A stretch of 64,000 nucleotides of DNA from Schaalia odontolytica (lineage in GTDB: Bacteria > Actinomycetota > Actinomycetes > Actinomycetales > Actinomycetaceae), in NCBI RefSeq assembly GCF_009730335.1, contig NZ_CP046315.1, positions 1,922,001 through 1,986,000 on the forward strand. Direction: 5' to 3'. The notes beneath the pieces were generated by a model. The model worked only from the letters and a program-made list of their open reading frames with translations, did not search any database and was not told the origin of the DNA. This document shows positions 24,720-32,434 of this stretch, piece after piece (within the stretch, counting starts at the first letter, position 1; every line of letters begins with the position of its first letter). A program made the position numbers and the translations under genes.

Positions 24720-25811
24720 ATGAACCAGGTACCTGTTGTCGTCACCGATGTCTTACAGACACCAAAGAGCCAAGCGCATTCGCCCGTCACCGTTCGCATC
24801 ATGCGCGGCATTGCAGCTGCTCTCCCACTGCATCCAGACGAGTCAACTCCTTGGGAAATATGGAACGCGGTTGCCCTCGCCCGAATCCATGCAGTGAATG
24901 CATCCCTACAACACCAAGCACTGTACGTAGGACGTAGTTGCCTTCTACTCAACGGAATTCAGGGATGGTCCGCTAATCCACAGATAACCATCTACAGGCC
25001 AACAAGACGATCCACTTCCCGACTTCCAGCGTGTTCGGTCGGCTCAACGACAGTACCCGAAACAGGTGTCACCTGTTCCAGCATCCCTCCACTCTCTGAG
25101 GAACGCAGACGCACTAACGGATTGGAAACGGAACACCCGTACGATGCACTCATCCGTTGCGTTCAGCAAGAGGAGCCGTTGGAGGCTTTCACCCTCGGAT
25201 GCATGGCACTGCATCAGTGGAGCAACTTTTCAATGTTTGAGCAGATGGAATCACGTGAACGGGCAGAGGAAATCCGCGTAGAGCTCCTCAAGCGCCTCGA
25301 ACGCTCCCCCACAAAACGAGGACTCCGTCGAGCATGCGCCATTCTTCGCGCGATTGATCCTGGATGCGAGAATCCTGCTGAAGCAGCCTTGCTTTGGCTT
25401 GTGCGCTCGATCAGCCCTTTCCCGTCACTGACTCAAGTGCACATTGAGGTCCGGGGTCGTCACTATTACGCAGATATTGTCATCGCAGATCTACGAATCA
25501 TCATTGAATTTGACGGCATCGGGAAACTAGGCGACAACCAATCCGATCTTGCGCGCGCAAAACGGGAGTGGATCCGCAGGGATCAGGATCTTCGCGATGC
25601 AGGATGGAACGTTATTCGTGTCAGCTGGCCGGACTACAACGACTGGGAGGGTCTACGGTTGAGGCTCATGAGAGCGCTAGGGCGTACAAGCTCATCACTC
25701 GATCATCGCCTTCTATGGAGCCCTCCCACCGAGCGCTGCGATGGGCGAAATCGACGTTTCCGGATCGGACGTGCCCCACAACGAGTTCATGTTCTGGATA
25801 GGAAACAGTGA
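24720..25811 (+). CDS. DUF559/PD-(D/E)XK nuclease-like protein within a repeat-bracketed element
   Basis: 363 residues. The C-terminal part (about 235-325) has the DUF559/Vsr-like nuclease pattern: Y-A-D-I-V (Asp 252), I-I-E-F-D-G (Glu 263, Asp 265), a basic R-A-K-R-E-W-I-R-R-D-Q-D helix, then G-W-N-V-I-R-V-S-W. The N-terminal part recalls the AbiEi-like lead of actinobacterial DUF559 proteins (A-L-Y-V-G-R-S-C-L-L-L-N-G-I). The start is uncertain: ATG 24720 has no clear ribosome site and the frame is open upstream. The gene ends inside the right array, so its last codons are array sequence. GC is lower than in the neighbours. Possible roles are a selfish nuclease, phage defence or a repair enzyme; unresolved. 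Confidence 0.65.
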   Translation: MNQVPVVVTDVLQTPKSQAHSPVTVRIMRGIAAALPLHPDESTPWEIWNAVALARIHAVNASLQHQALYVGRSCLLLNGIQGWSANPQITIYRPTRRSTSRLPACSVGSTTVPETGVTCSSIPPLSEERRRTNGLETEHPYDALIRCVQQEEPLEAFTLGCMALHQWSNFSMFEQMESRERAEEIRVELLKRLERSPTKRGLRRACAILRAIDPGCENPAEAALLWLVRSISPFPSLTQVHIEVRGRHYYADIVIADLRIIIEFDGIGKLGDNQSDLARAKREWIRRDQDLRDAGWNVIRVSWPDYNDWEGLRLRLMRALGRTSSSLDHRLLWSPPTERCDGRNRRFRIGRAPQRVHVLDRKQ

Positions 25812-25893
25812 ACTGGATAGGTTATCGCGTTCTGGATAGCTTAATAACCTATCCAGATGCGTGGTTCCTATCCAGAACGGCGTTTCCTATCCA
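25795..25893. repeat. Right palindromic six-motif array (19-bp period)
   Basis: Forward TGGATAGG/TGGATAGC words at 25795, 25814 and 25833; reverse CCTATCCA words at 25848, 25867 and 25886. Spacing is again 19 bp, symmetric about 25844. Aligned to the left array in inverted orientation, about 80-85% of the roughly 100 bp match, with all six words in register. Confidence 0.9.
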
Positions 25894-26257
25894 GAACGAA
25901 GGCCAGTGGATTGGCGCCCCCATAGACGGGCTCCTCACGCCACCACGAGCGTCCTCAACACCAGCCCAGCACACGAACAACCTATCCCCATGTGCACAGC
26001 GCGATCACAATCTGCAGCGAACGGAAGCCCCACACACCGTTTTACTGAGATGCAGGGCCGCAAATGGAGTAGCGCACACACCAGACACGGCACACCCCAC
26101 TCATCATTTGCGCCCAGCACACGACACGCCACCAAGCGCCGCACGCCCCAGACACGGCGCAGGCCTGGTCCCGCTCCCGCGCGCCCTTGCGTCACGTGCG
26201 CCTCGCACGGCCGCATCTGGTCCTCACCAGCCGCGCGTACACAACGCGCATACAAAA
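25894..26257. other. Gene-free stretch
   Basis: 364 bp rich in A and C. A frame on the plus strand stays open across it, but its product is a low-complexity His/Pro/Arg/Thr string without ribosome site; I see no gene or structured element before the bL37 terminator. Confidence 0.5.
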
Positions 26258-26285
26258 CGCGCCCGGACCAACCGGTCCGGGCGCG
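26258..26285 (-). terminator. Terminator of the bL37 gene
   Basis: CGCGCCCGGACC and GGTCCGGGCGCG form a perfect 12-bp stem with a 4-nt loop; on the minus strand it is followed by TTTTG, 14 nt after the bL37 stop. Confidence 0.85.
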
Positions 26286-26298
26286 CAACGTATTCGGC

Positions 26299-26373
26299 TC
26301 AGGCGTTAGGACGCTTGCCGTGGTTCGCGCCGTTCTTACGACGATCGCGACGCTTACGACCCCGCTTCGACAT
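26299..26373 (-). CDS. Ribosomal protein bL37 (24 residues)
   Basis: A 24-codon gene, ATG 26373 to TGA 26299, with an AAGGAG ribosome site 6 nt upstream. The product is extremely basic: M-S-K-R-G-R-K-R-R-D-R-R-K-N at the start and A-N-H-G-K-R-P-N-A at the end. This fits the actinobacterial large-subunit protein bL37 described from the mycobacterial ribosome. A strong terminator follows. Such genes are normally missed because of their length. Single-gene unit between the nuclease element and the sigma/anti-sigma pair. Confidence 0.85.
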   Translation of the reverse strand: MSKRGRKRRDRRKNGANHGKRPNA

Positions 26374-26541
26374 GTCATTCTCCTTGGGTTTGTTGTCTAG
26401 ACTGAAGCATTTTTGCACACATCGGCCCAAACCACCAAGGCACAGGCCGTTCGCGGCGACGAAGGTCACCGAAAAACGGGTGGCAACCCCAGGCTCGTCT
26501 GCCCGCGCGCCGCGACGCGATCACGCGTCGTCGCAGCGCTC

Positions 26542-26841
26542 CTAGCGCCAGGTGACGGACACGCTGGTGATTGATGCGACGACGCGGGCGCGCAGCGCAT
26601 CGGACGCCTGCTCGGACTCGTAGCAGCCGCGCAGGAGGGCGCGCACGTGGCGCTCCGCATCCAGGGCGTCGGTGCAGTGCGCGCAGGTGGCGACGTGCTT
26701 GATCATGAGGGCACGGGCGCGCGCATCGGGGCCGGGCACGGATCCGGCGTCGATGAGGCCGCTGCGGCGGTCACATTCCTCGCAGTCGATCAGTTCGTAT
26801 AGGGCGTCTAGGACATCCTGGCAGGTCACGTGAGTGTTCAC
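26542..26841 (-). CDS. rsrA: Zinc-binding anti-sigma factor (RsrA/RshA type)
   Basis: 99 residues with the ZAS signature H-x3-C-x2-C (His49, Cys53, Cys56) plus Cys7 near the N-terminus, the zinc ligands of RsrA in Streptomyces. In that family thiol oxidation expels zinc and frees the sigma factor. It starts at GTG 26841 overlapping the sigma stop (GTGA), so the two proteins are made in step. Two more cysteines (20, 23) lie in the helix between. The role is to hold the ECF sigma inactive until disulfide stress. Confidence 0.9.
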   Translation of the reverse strand: MNTHVTCQDVLDALYELIDCEECDRRSGLIDAGSVPGPDARARALMIKHVATCAHCTDALDAERHVRALLRGCYESEQASDALRARVVASITSVSVTWR

Positions 26842-27470
26842 TTGGTTGCTCCGATCCCGTATTCCGCGGCGACGTCAGCCAGCACGGAGCGCAGGTTCTT
26901 GCGCGCCCGGTTCAGTCGGCTCATGACGGTCCCCATAGGAACTCCTAGTTCTTCGGCGATTTCCTTGTAGCTCATACCCTCAACGTCAGCCATGAGGACA
27001 ACCATCCGGTGTTCCTCTGAGAGCGAATCGAGGGCGTCACGCAGCTGAGCGGAGGGCAGCGCCTCAAGCGCCTCGACTTCCGCGGATTTGAGGCCAACCT
27101 CTGAGTGGGAGGCGGCGTCGGCCAGCTGCCAATCCTCGACGGTGTCGCTGGAGGCGCGCTTGGGCGAGCGCTGCGCCTTGCGGTAGCTGGTGATGTAGGT
27201 ATTGGTAAGGATCCGGTAGAGCCAGGCCTTGATATTGGTGCCAGGCTGATACTGGTGGAACTTCTGGTAGGCCTTGAGGTAGGTCTCCTGAACCAGATCC
27301 TCCGCGTCGGCGCGGTTGCGGGTCATGCCCAGTGCCGCGCCGAAGAGTTGGTTCATGAGGGGCATCGCTTCGTCCATGAAGCGCGCCTCGAGCTCGGCAC
27401 CATCCAGAGCGGACGAGGCCGGGGTAAGCTCGGGTGCCTGCGGCGTCGGTGAGGGGGTTGTCGTATCCAT
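26838..27470 (-). CDS. sigH: ECF sigma factor, SigH/SigR type
   Basis: 210 residues. Sigma region 2 (about 40-105) has [14 protein letters not shown] and [12 protein letters not shown]; region 4 (about 140-195) has the helix-turn-helix [17 protein letters not shown]. The paired ZAS anti-sigma identifies the disulfide-stress class (SigR of Streptomyces, SigH of mycobacteria). A GGAAT-N17-GTT element upstream (27565 to 27541) matches the promoter form read by this class, so the gene probably activates itself. ATG 27470; the first 30 residues are variable and Pro/Thr-rich. Confidence 0.93.
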   Translation of the reverse strand: MDTTTPSPTPQAPELTPASSALDGAELEARFMDEAMPLMNQLFGAALGMTRNRADAEDLVQETYLKAYQKFHQYQPGTNIKAWLYRILTNTYITSYRKAQRSPKRASSDTVEDWQLADAASHSEVGLKSAEVEALEALPSAQLRDALDSLSEEHRMVVLMADVEGMSYKEIAEELGVPMGTVMSRLNRARKNLRSVLADVAAEYGIGATK

Positions 27471-27540
27471 CGCCTCTCAGCGTAGTCGCGCAAGCGTGCG
27501 GCGCGAATGGGAGTGGTCGATGGGCGGTCATACTGAGGGC

Positions 27541-27565
27541 AACGCCTCACCCCCCTCTTTATTCC
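27541..27565 (-). promoter_or_regulatory. SigH/SigR-type promoter of the sigma gene
   Basis: On the minus strand GGAAT (27565-27561), a 17-bp spacer, then GTT (27543-27541), about 70 nt before the sigH start. Streptomyces SigR promoters have GGAAT and GTT with similar spacing. Confidence 0.65.
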
Positions 27566-27668
27566 ATAACCCTCAACAAGTGTGCGTTGCACCACTTTTA
27601 TCCCGTTGTTTGGGAGTGGGCAGGCCGTTCGGCTTCCCCCAGGGGCAAAGGTGTCGAACAATAGGGGT

Positions 27669-28196
27669 ATGAATCTGCTGCGCGTTGTTGCCCGTCCTTT
27701 GCTCGCCGCCCCGTTCATCGCCGACGGGGTTGATGCCCTCATGCATCCGCATTTCCACGTGGAGCGCGCCGCGGGCGTTCGCCCTCTCATCGATAAGGCG
27801 ACCCACGCGGTCGGCCTGGATCCGCTGACGGATCAGCAGCTGGCCGTTGCCACCCGCGTGACAGGCGCGGTGATGGTTGTCGCCGGCCTGCGTTTCGCGC
27901 TGGGCCGCAAGCCCCGCGTGGCCGCCCTGACCCTGGCTGCGATCGGCGCGCCCATGGCCCTCGTGAACGCTCCCCTGCCTGGCACGACGCGAGGCCTGCC
28001 CAAGGAGCAGATCAAGCGCCGTCGCTACCGCACGCTGAATAAGGCGGGCCTGGCTGCGGGCGTCCTCCTCGCGTCGACGGACCGCGTCGGCCAGCCTTCG
28101 GCCCTCGTCGCCCACGCGATGCGCCGCGACCAGCGCCGTGCGATCGCTGCGGCCGAGGCCGCCGTTGTGGAGCGTCTGAGCGGCACCGCTTCGTGA
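27669..28196 (+). CDS. DoxX-like membrane protein
   Basis: 175 residues with four hydrophobic segments in the DoxX pattern: an N-terminal R-P-L-L-A-A-P-F-I-A-D-G-V-D-A-L, then V-T-G-A-V-M-V-V-A-G, then L-T-L-A-A-I-G-A-P-M-A-L. Actinobacterial DoxX-family proteins are membrane components linked to redox or detoxification; the mycobacterial DoxX works with SodA and SseA. Divergent from the thiol-stress sigma operon. The CAAAGGTGTC word lies 20 bp upstream of ATG 27669. It overlaps aroA by GTGA. Confidence 0.75.
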   Translation: MNLLRVVARPLLAAPFIADGVDALMHPHFHVERAAGVRPLIDKATHAVGLDPLTDQQLAVATRVTGAVMVVAGLRFALGRKPRVAALTLAAIGAPMALVNAPLPGTTRGLPKEQIKRRRYRTLNKAGLAAGVLLASTDRVGQPSALVAHAMRRDQRRAIAAAEAAVVERLSGTAS

Positions 28197-29545
28197 GCGC
28201 GCCCTGGCCCTCTCCCCTGCCCACCTCCCCCGTGGATGCCACGGTCGAGGTGCCGGGTTCGAAGTCAATCACGGCGCGCGCCCTGTACCTGGCGGCCGTC
28301 GCCGATTCTCCCTCCGTCATTCGGGGTGCCCTGGACGCGCGCGACACGCGCCTGTTCGCGGCTGCCCTGGAGGTGATGGGCGCACACGTCGAGGACGAGG
28401 GCGCGGGCATCCTGCGCGTCACACCGATGTCGCTGCCGCCGCGCGGCGGTCGCATCGAGTGCGGCTTGGCCGGCACCGTCATGCGTTTCCTGCCTCCCCT
28501 GGCGGCCCTGTCCCCCGAGGAGACACTCTTCGACGGGGACGAGCAGGCCTACGCACGCCCGCTGGGCCCGCTCCTGGACGCCCTGGTGCGCATGGGCGCG
28601 ACCGTCACGTATCACGGTGAGCGCGGGCACCTGCCCTTCACGATTCAAGGCCCGATCCACACGCCGCTGGGCGCGCAGGCATGGGTAGACTCCTCGTCCT
28701 CTTCGCAGTTCCTCTCCGCCCTGTTGCTCGTCTCTCCCCTGGTCGGCGATCCTCTCTTCGTCTCGGCTCCGGGCGTCATCCCATCAATGCCACACGTGGA
28801 GATGACGCTGGCGTCCCTCGCGGGCGCGGGCATCGACCTGGAGGTCGTGGACGAGGGCCGCGCGAACCTGTCCACCTGGCACATCTTCCCATCGCGCCCC
28901 ATCGGCGGCGACATCACCGTCGAGCCGGACCTGTCCAACGCCGGCCCCTTCCTGGCAGCAGCGATGGTGACGGGCGGGCGCGTGCGTATCCCAGCGTGGC
29001 CGGAGGCAACGACGCAGGCGGGCGACGCCTGGCGCGCACTGCTCGGTCACATGGGCGCGACCATCACCCTGGACGAGGAGGGCCTGACCCTGACGGGTCC
29101 CGGCGCCGGCAACTACCCGGGCATCAAGGCCACGATGGCTGAGGTCGGAGAGCTCACCCCCACCCTGGCCGCGATCTGCGCATACGCCTCGACCCCCTCG
29201 CACCTGAGCGGCATCGCGCACCTGCGCGGACACGAGACGGACCGCCTGGCGGCCCTGGTCACCGAGATCAACCGCGCCGGCGGGCAGGCCGAAGAGACCG
29301 AGGACGGACTGATCATCACGCCGCGCCCGCTCCACGCCGCGCAGATCCGCTCGTACGCGGATCACCGCATGGCGGCCTTCGGCGCGATCCTGGGCCTCAT
29401 CACGCCCGGCATCACGGTCGACGACATCGCCTGCACCTCCAAGACGCTGCCGACCTTCGAGGCCATGTGGGCCTCGCTCGTGAGCGAAAACGGTGAGGAA
29501 AGCACCCAGGCTGCCCCGGCCTCGTCGATCGAGGAGGAGGAGTGA
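28193..29545 (+). CDS. aroA: 3-phosphoshikimate 1-carboxyvinyltransferase (EPSP synthase)
   Basis: Joins shikimate-3-phosphate and phosphoenolpyruvate, the sixth step of the shikimate pathway. 450 residues, two-domain fold. Marks: the N-terminal P-G-S-K-S-I-T-A-R (substrate-binding Lys-Ser), G-L-A-G-T-V-M-R-F near residue 88, the D-S-S-S-S-Q-F segment near 165, and R-G-H-E-T-D-R-L-A-A-L near 345 with D-H-R-M-A-A-F near 390. GTG 28193 overlaps the DoxX-like stop, and the gene overlaps rsgA by ATGA; the three form one operon, an arrangement frequent beside sigH-rsrA in actinobacteria. Confidence 0.97.
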   Translation: MSAPWPSPLPTSPVDATVEVPGSKSITARALYLAAVADSPSVIRGALDARDTRLFAAALEVMGAHVEDEGAGILRVTPMSLPPRGGRIECGLAGTVMRFLPPLAALSPEETLFDGDEQAYARPLGPLLDALVRMGATVTYHGERGHLPFTIQGPIHTPLGAQAWVDSSSSSQFLSALLLVSPLVGDPLFVSAPGVIPSMPHVEMTLASLAGAGIDLEVVDEGRANLSTWHIFPSRPIGGDITVEPDLSNAGPFLAAAMVTGGRVRIPAWPEATTQAGDAWRALLGHMGATITLDEEGLTLTGPGAGNYPGIKATMAEVGELTPTLAAICAYASTPSHLSGIAHLRGHETDRLAALVTEINRAGGQAEETEDGLIITPRPLHAAQIRSYADHRMAAFGAILGLITPGITVDDIACTSKTLPTFEAMWASLVSENGEESTQAAPASSIEEEE

Positions 29546-30630
29546 TGGCCCGCCGCGACACGGGAACCGACGACCCGCGCGTGCGCGTACGCGCCGGCAA
29601 GGGCTCACGCCCCCGCACAAAAGACCGGCCCGACTGGTCCTCCAAGCCGCTGGGCCGCGTCATCGGCATCGACCGCGGCCGCTACCAGGTGAGCCTGGAG
29701 GCGGACGGCACCCGTGTGGTCGCCGTGCGCGCCCGCGAGTTGGGGCGCGGCTCCATCATCATGGGCGACCGCGTGCGCCTCACCGGCGACCTGTCGGGGC
29801 GCCCCGACACGCTCGCGCGCATCGTCGCCGTCGAGGAACGCTCCTCGGTGCTGCGCCGCTCCCTCGAGGACGCCCCGGATCAGCGAGGCGAGAAGGCGAT
29901 CGTCGCGAACGCCGACACCATGTGCATCGTCGTCGCACTGGCGGATCCCCCGCCGCGCACCGGCATGATCGACCGCTGCCTGGTCGCCGCCTTCGAGGCG
30001 GGCCTCGACCCCGTCCTCGTCCTGACGAAGGCGGACCTGGCCAGCGCGGACGAGCTGATCGCCGCCTACGAGGACTTCGACCTGCGGGTGGTGCTCACGA
30101 GCGCCGAGGCCGGGGAGGCCGACCCGGGCGTCGCCGAGCTGCGGGCCCTGTTGGCCGGCCACTGGTCGGTGCTCGTGGGGCATTCGGGGGTCGGAAAGTC
30201 CACGCTCATCAACCTCCTGGTGCCGGGCGCGGGCCGCGCGACGGGCCACGTCAACGAGGTGACGGGGCGCGGGCGCCACACCTCCACATCCTCGGAGGCC
30301 TTCGAGCTGGACGAGGGAGGCTGGATCGTGGATACGCCCGGCGTGCGATCCTTCGGCCTGGGACACGTGAGCGTCGCCGACGTGCTCGGCGTCTTCCCGG
30401 ACGTCGCAGAGGCCGCCGCCTGGTGCCTGCCGCTGTGCTCGCACGGCGAGGAGGAACCCTCGTGCGCGCTTGACGCTTACGCGCGCGCCACCGGCCCCTT
30501 CACCCTCGACGAGGCCGGGGACGGCGATGCGGATCGGGTGCGCTCCGAGCGCGCCTCCCGCGTGGCGTCGGTGCGCAGGCTCCTCGAGGCCGTGGCCACG
30601 GCGGAGGCTGCCAGCAAGGCCACCCGGTAA
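29542..30630 (+). CDS. rsgA: Ribosome small-subunit GTPase RsgA
   Basis: Circularly permuted GTPase that helps late 30S assembly. 362 residues: an N-terminal basic segment and OB-fold (about 25-105), the G4 motif T-K-A-D near 160, the G1 P-loop G-H-S-G-V-G-K-S-T near 213, G3 D-T-P-G-V-R near 263, and a C-terminal zinc segment C-L-P-L-C-S-H-G-E-E-E-P-S-C. The last zinc ligands C-x(4)-C-x-H-x(6)-C are complete. It starts in the aroA stop (ATGA). Last gene of the operon; the region after it drops in GC. Confidence 0.96.
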   Translation: MMARRDTGTDDPRVRVRAGKGSRPRTKDRPDWSSKPLGRVIGIDRGRYQVSLEADGTRVVAVRARELGRGSIIMGDRVRLTGDLSGRPDTLARIVAVEERSSVLRRSLEDAPDQRGEKAIVANADTMCIVVALADPPPRTGMIDRCLVAAFEAGLDPVLVLTKADLASADELIAAYEDFDLRVVLTSAEAGEADPGVAELRALLAGHWSVLVGHSGVGKSTLINLLVPGAGRATGHVNEVTGRGRHTSTSSEAFELDEGGWIVDTPGVRSFGLGHVSVADVLGVFPDVAEAAAWCLPLCSHGEEEPSCALDAYARATGPFTLDEAGDGDADRVRSERASRVASVRRLLEAVATAEAASKATR

Positions 30631-30702
30631 CCCCAATATCACATTCGCAAAATATTACAAACAATAAGGGCGTAATGTAACATCTTTCACTAATTGGAAT
30701 GC

Positions 30703-30732
30703 TTGACAGGTCATCAGGACAGTCAATAATAG
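30703..30732 (+). promoter_or_regulatory. Strong sigma-70 type promoter
   Basis: TTGACA (30703-30708), an 18-bp spacer and TAATAG (30727-30732), in an AT-rich stretch. It precedes the small secreted-protein gene by 47 bp. Confidence 0.65.
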
Positions 30733-30778
30733 AAATGTAGCGGCGGTCGCTACACCTGACCACAAGGACGTGATCATT

Positions 30779-31162
30779 ATGAAAACTGCTATCAGGGCTC
30801 TCGTATCCTTCGCCTGCGCAGCACTCCTGTCGGCAGGCATGGTTCTCCCCACACAAGCCGCTGGTCGATCAACCATCGCCCCAACGGGTGAAGCGGCAGT
30901 CGAGCAGATGGAATCGACCGAGGGCACGCAGGTTGTCGGAGAAATTATCGGAATACTAGCGCTTGGGTACGCCATCGCCTACAACGACGGCGTCTCACGT
31001 GCAAAGTCGGGCGAGGTAACGTGGAGCATGTGGAACGGTTCATTCGGTCACGTTCTCCAGGCAGCAGCTTCCGTCTCGCCTGCCGTCTGGCTCGGGTACC
31101 TAGGGTGGAGCCAAGGGTTCAAAGGCGAATGCCGCCAGCACAGCTACTGCTACAACAGGTGA
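30779..31162 (+). CDS. Small secreted protein, bacteriocin-like
   Basis: 127 residues from ATG 30779 (AAGGA 10 nt upstream; GTG 30770 is also in frame). Residues 1-29 form a clear signal peptide ending T-Q-A-A. The mature part, about 97 residues, has two Gly/Ala/aromatic-rich amphipathic or hydrophobic segments (V-V-G-E-I-I-G-I-L-A-L-G-Y and V-S-P-A-V-W-L-G-Y-L-G-W-S) and ends with a cysteine pair, C-R-Q-H-S-Y-C. Composition, own strong promoter, low GC and an adjacent two-helix membrane protein are typical of class II-like bacteriocin loci; no known family recognised, so the role is inferred. Confidence 0.6.
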   Translation: MKTAIRALVSFACAALLSAGMVLPTQAAGRSTIAPTGEAAVEQMESTEGTQVVGEIIGILALGYAIAYNDGVSRAKSGEVTWSMWNGSFGHVLQAAASVSPAVWLGYLGWSQGFKGECRQHSYCYNR

Positions 31163-31169
31163 GTGTGAA

Positions 31170-31433
31170 ATGAACGCCCTTGATTTGACCTCGCCGCAGC
31201 AAGCACCGATGAACAACACAAGCATTGGTCACGTTGCAGCGAAGATGCTATTAACGGCGGCCTGCATCCTCTTAGTCGGCACTGTCTCATATTCGATAGT
31301 CACGGGTAGAACACCAATGAACTGGTGCTTCTACAGCGGAATGATCTTGTTGCTGATTCATCGAATTCCAATGATGATCGAACGAGCACGCCACCGACGC
31401 GAGGAACAACAGCACGCCTCAGAAATACCGTAG
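31170..31433 (+). CDS. Small two-helix membrane protein, immunity candidate
   Basis: 87 residues from ATG 31170, 7 nt after the secreted-protein stop. Hydrophobic segments at about 22-44 and 50-68 and a basic, charged C-terminal tail (R-A-R-H-R-R-E-E-Q-Q). No recognised family. Bacteriocin immunity proteins are often this size and topology and sit directly after the precursor gene, which is why I suggest it; this is context only. The ribosome site is weak (AGGTGAG). Confidence 0.5.
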   Translation: MNALDLTSPQQAPMNNTSIGHVAAKMLLTAACILLVGTVSYSIVTGRTPMNWCFYSGMILLLIHRIPMMIERARHRREEQQHASEIP

Positions 31434-31450
31434 GCCACCCATCATGATGT

Positions 31451-31487
31451 GCCACCAACTCGTCCTCATGGGCTCCGAGTTGGTGGC
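31451..31487. terminator. Hairpin between the small-protein pair and the GATase gene
   Basis: GCCACCAACTCG and CGAGTTGGTGGC form a perfect 12-bp stem with a 13-nt loop; a second hairpin (GCGGGCTG/CAGCCCGC, 31538-31560) follows. The two probably end the convergent transcripts. Confidence 0.7.
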
Positions 31488-31604
31488 CATCTGTTTCTCC
31501 ATCATGATCTCCCCGGCCAGGCGGCGTGCTCGCCGCCGCGGGCTGATTCCCCCAGCCCGCTAGAGCCGGGACCTGGGCGCGCGGCTCCGCCCGCCGGGCG
31601 AGTG

Positions 31605-32333
31605 TCAGCGCTGGAAGCGACGCACGAAGTTCTGGAGGACGAGGCGTGAGGGATCCGTGTCCACGGTCGCGACCTGGGCGCGGATTGCCTCGGCCTTGTC
31701 GGCCGGGTAGTAGCGGCCCGCGTACTGGTCGATGCGCACGTTGACGCCCTCGAGGTCCATCTCGGGGTGGAACTGGGTCGCCCACGCTGCCTCGCCCACG
31801 CGCACCATCTGGATCGGGGTGTCGTCACCGGCCAGGAGGACCTGCATGCCGGGGGCCAGCTCGCGCACGGCCTCGTGGTGGCCGACGTAGGAGTGGAAGC
31901 GGTCGGGAGTGCCCTCCAGGAGCGGGTCCTCGCGCCCCGCATCGGTCTTGGTCAGCGCGATGCCGCTGATTTCCTCGCCGTGGTGGGTGTCGATGACGCC
32001 GCCCAAGTGCAGGGTGAGGGTACCCAGCCCGTAGCACAGGCCCAGGATCGGGAAAGATTCGCCGAGCGCCCGGTCGTAGAAGGACCGCAGCCAGGCCTCG
32101 GCGCGCACTTGGCGCGCTTCCTTCAGGTGGTCGTCGGCGTTCGCGTCCCACGGGGACCCGCAGACAAACGCGCCCGAGTACTCGGACAGGTCGAGGTCGG
32201 GCAGCTCCCTCTCCATGCGCACCTGTCGTACCTGGTCGGGGGTGAGTCCAGAGAAACGAGGCAGGTCGGCGCACTCGGCGGCCAGGACGGGGCCGTCGTC
32301 GCGCGAGGTCAGCATGAGGAAGGGCTTGGTCAT
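31605..32333 (-). CDS. Class I glutamine amidotransferase-like protein
   Basis: 242 residues. A complete GATase1 triad is visible: the nucleophile in G-L-C-Y-G-L-G (about residue 101) and His-Glu in F-H-P-E-M near 190. The protein is a stand-alone glutaminase-type domain like GuaA-N or gamma-Glu hydrolase-like proteins (YfeJ/GMP-synthase-like family in actinobacteria); the acceptor is unknown. ATG 32333 is chosen because M-T-K-P-F opens the first strand; ATG/GTG codons slightly upstream are possible. Divergent from sbcDC. Confidence 0.82.
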   Translation of the reverse strand: MTKPFLMLTSRDDGPVLAAECADLPRFSGLTPDQVRQVRMERELPDLDLSEYSGAFVCGSPWDANADDHLKEARQVRAEAWLRSFYDRALGESFPILGLCYGLGTLTLHLGGVIDTHHGEEISGIALTKTDAGREDPLLEGTPDRFHSYVGHHEAVRELAPGMQVLLAGDDTPIQMVRVGEAAWATQFHPEMDLEGVNVRIDQYAGRYYPADKAEAIRAQVATVDTDPSRLVLQNFVRRFQR

Positions 32334-32434
32334 GCCCACCATGCTATCGGCTGAGCGCACGCGTGCAGCTCGTGTCCGCTCTCCAAGCGTGTGTGACGGA
32401 CGCAGATGTGGGCGGCCTCTGCCACACTGGAAGC

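Noticed and set aside
24365-25893. Arrays considered as CRISPR
   Set aside because: Words of 8-9 bp in both orientations with near-identical short gaps, no 20-40 bp unique spacers and no cas genes.
25808-26545. 245-codon plus frame from the right array to the anti-sigma gene
   Set aside because: Low-complexity His/Pro/Thr/Arg product antisense to the bL37 gene and its terminator.
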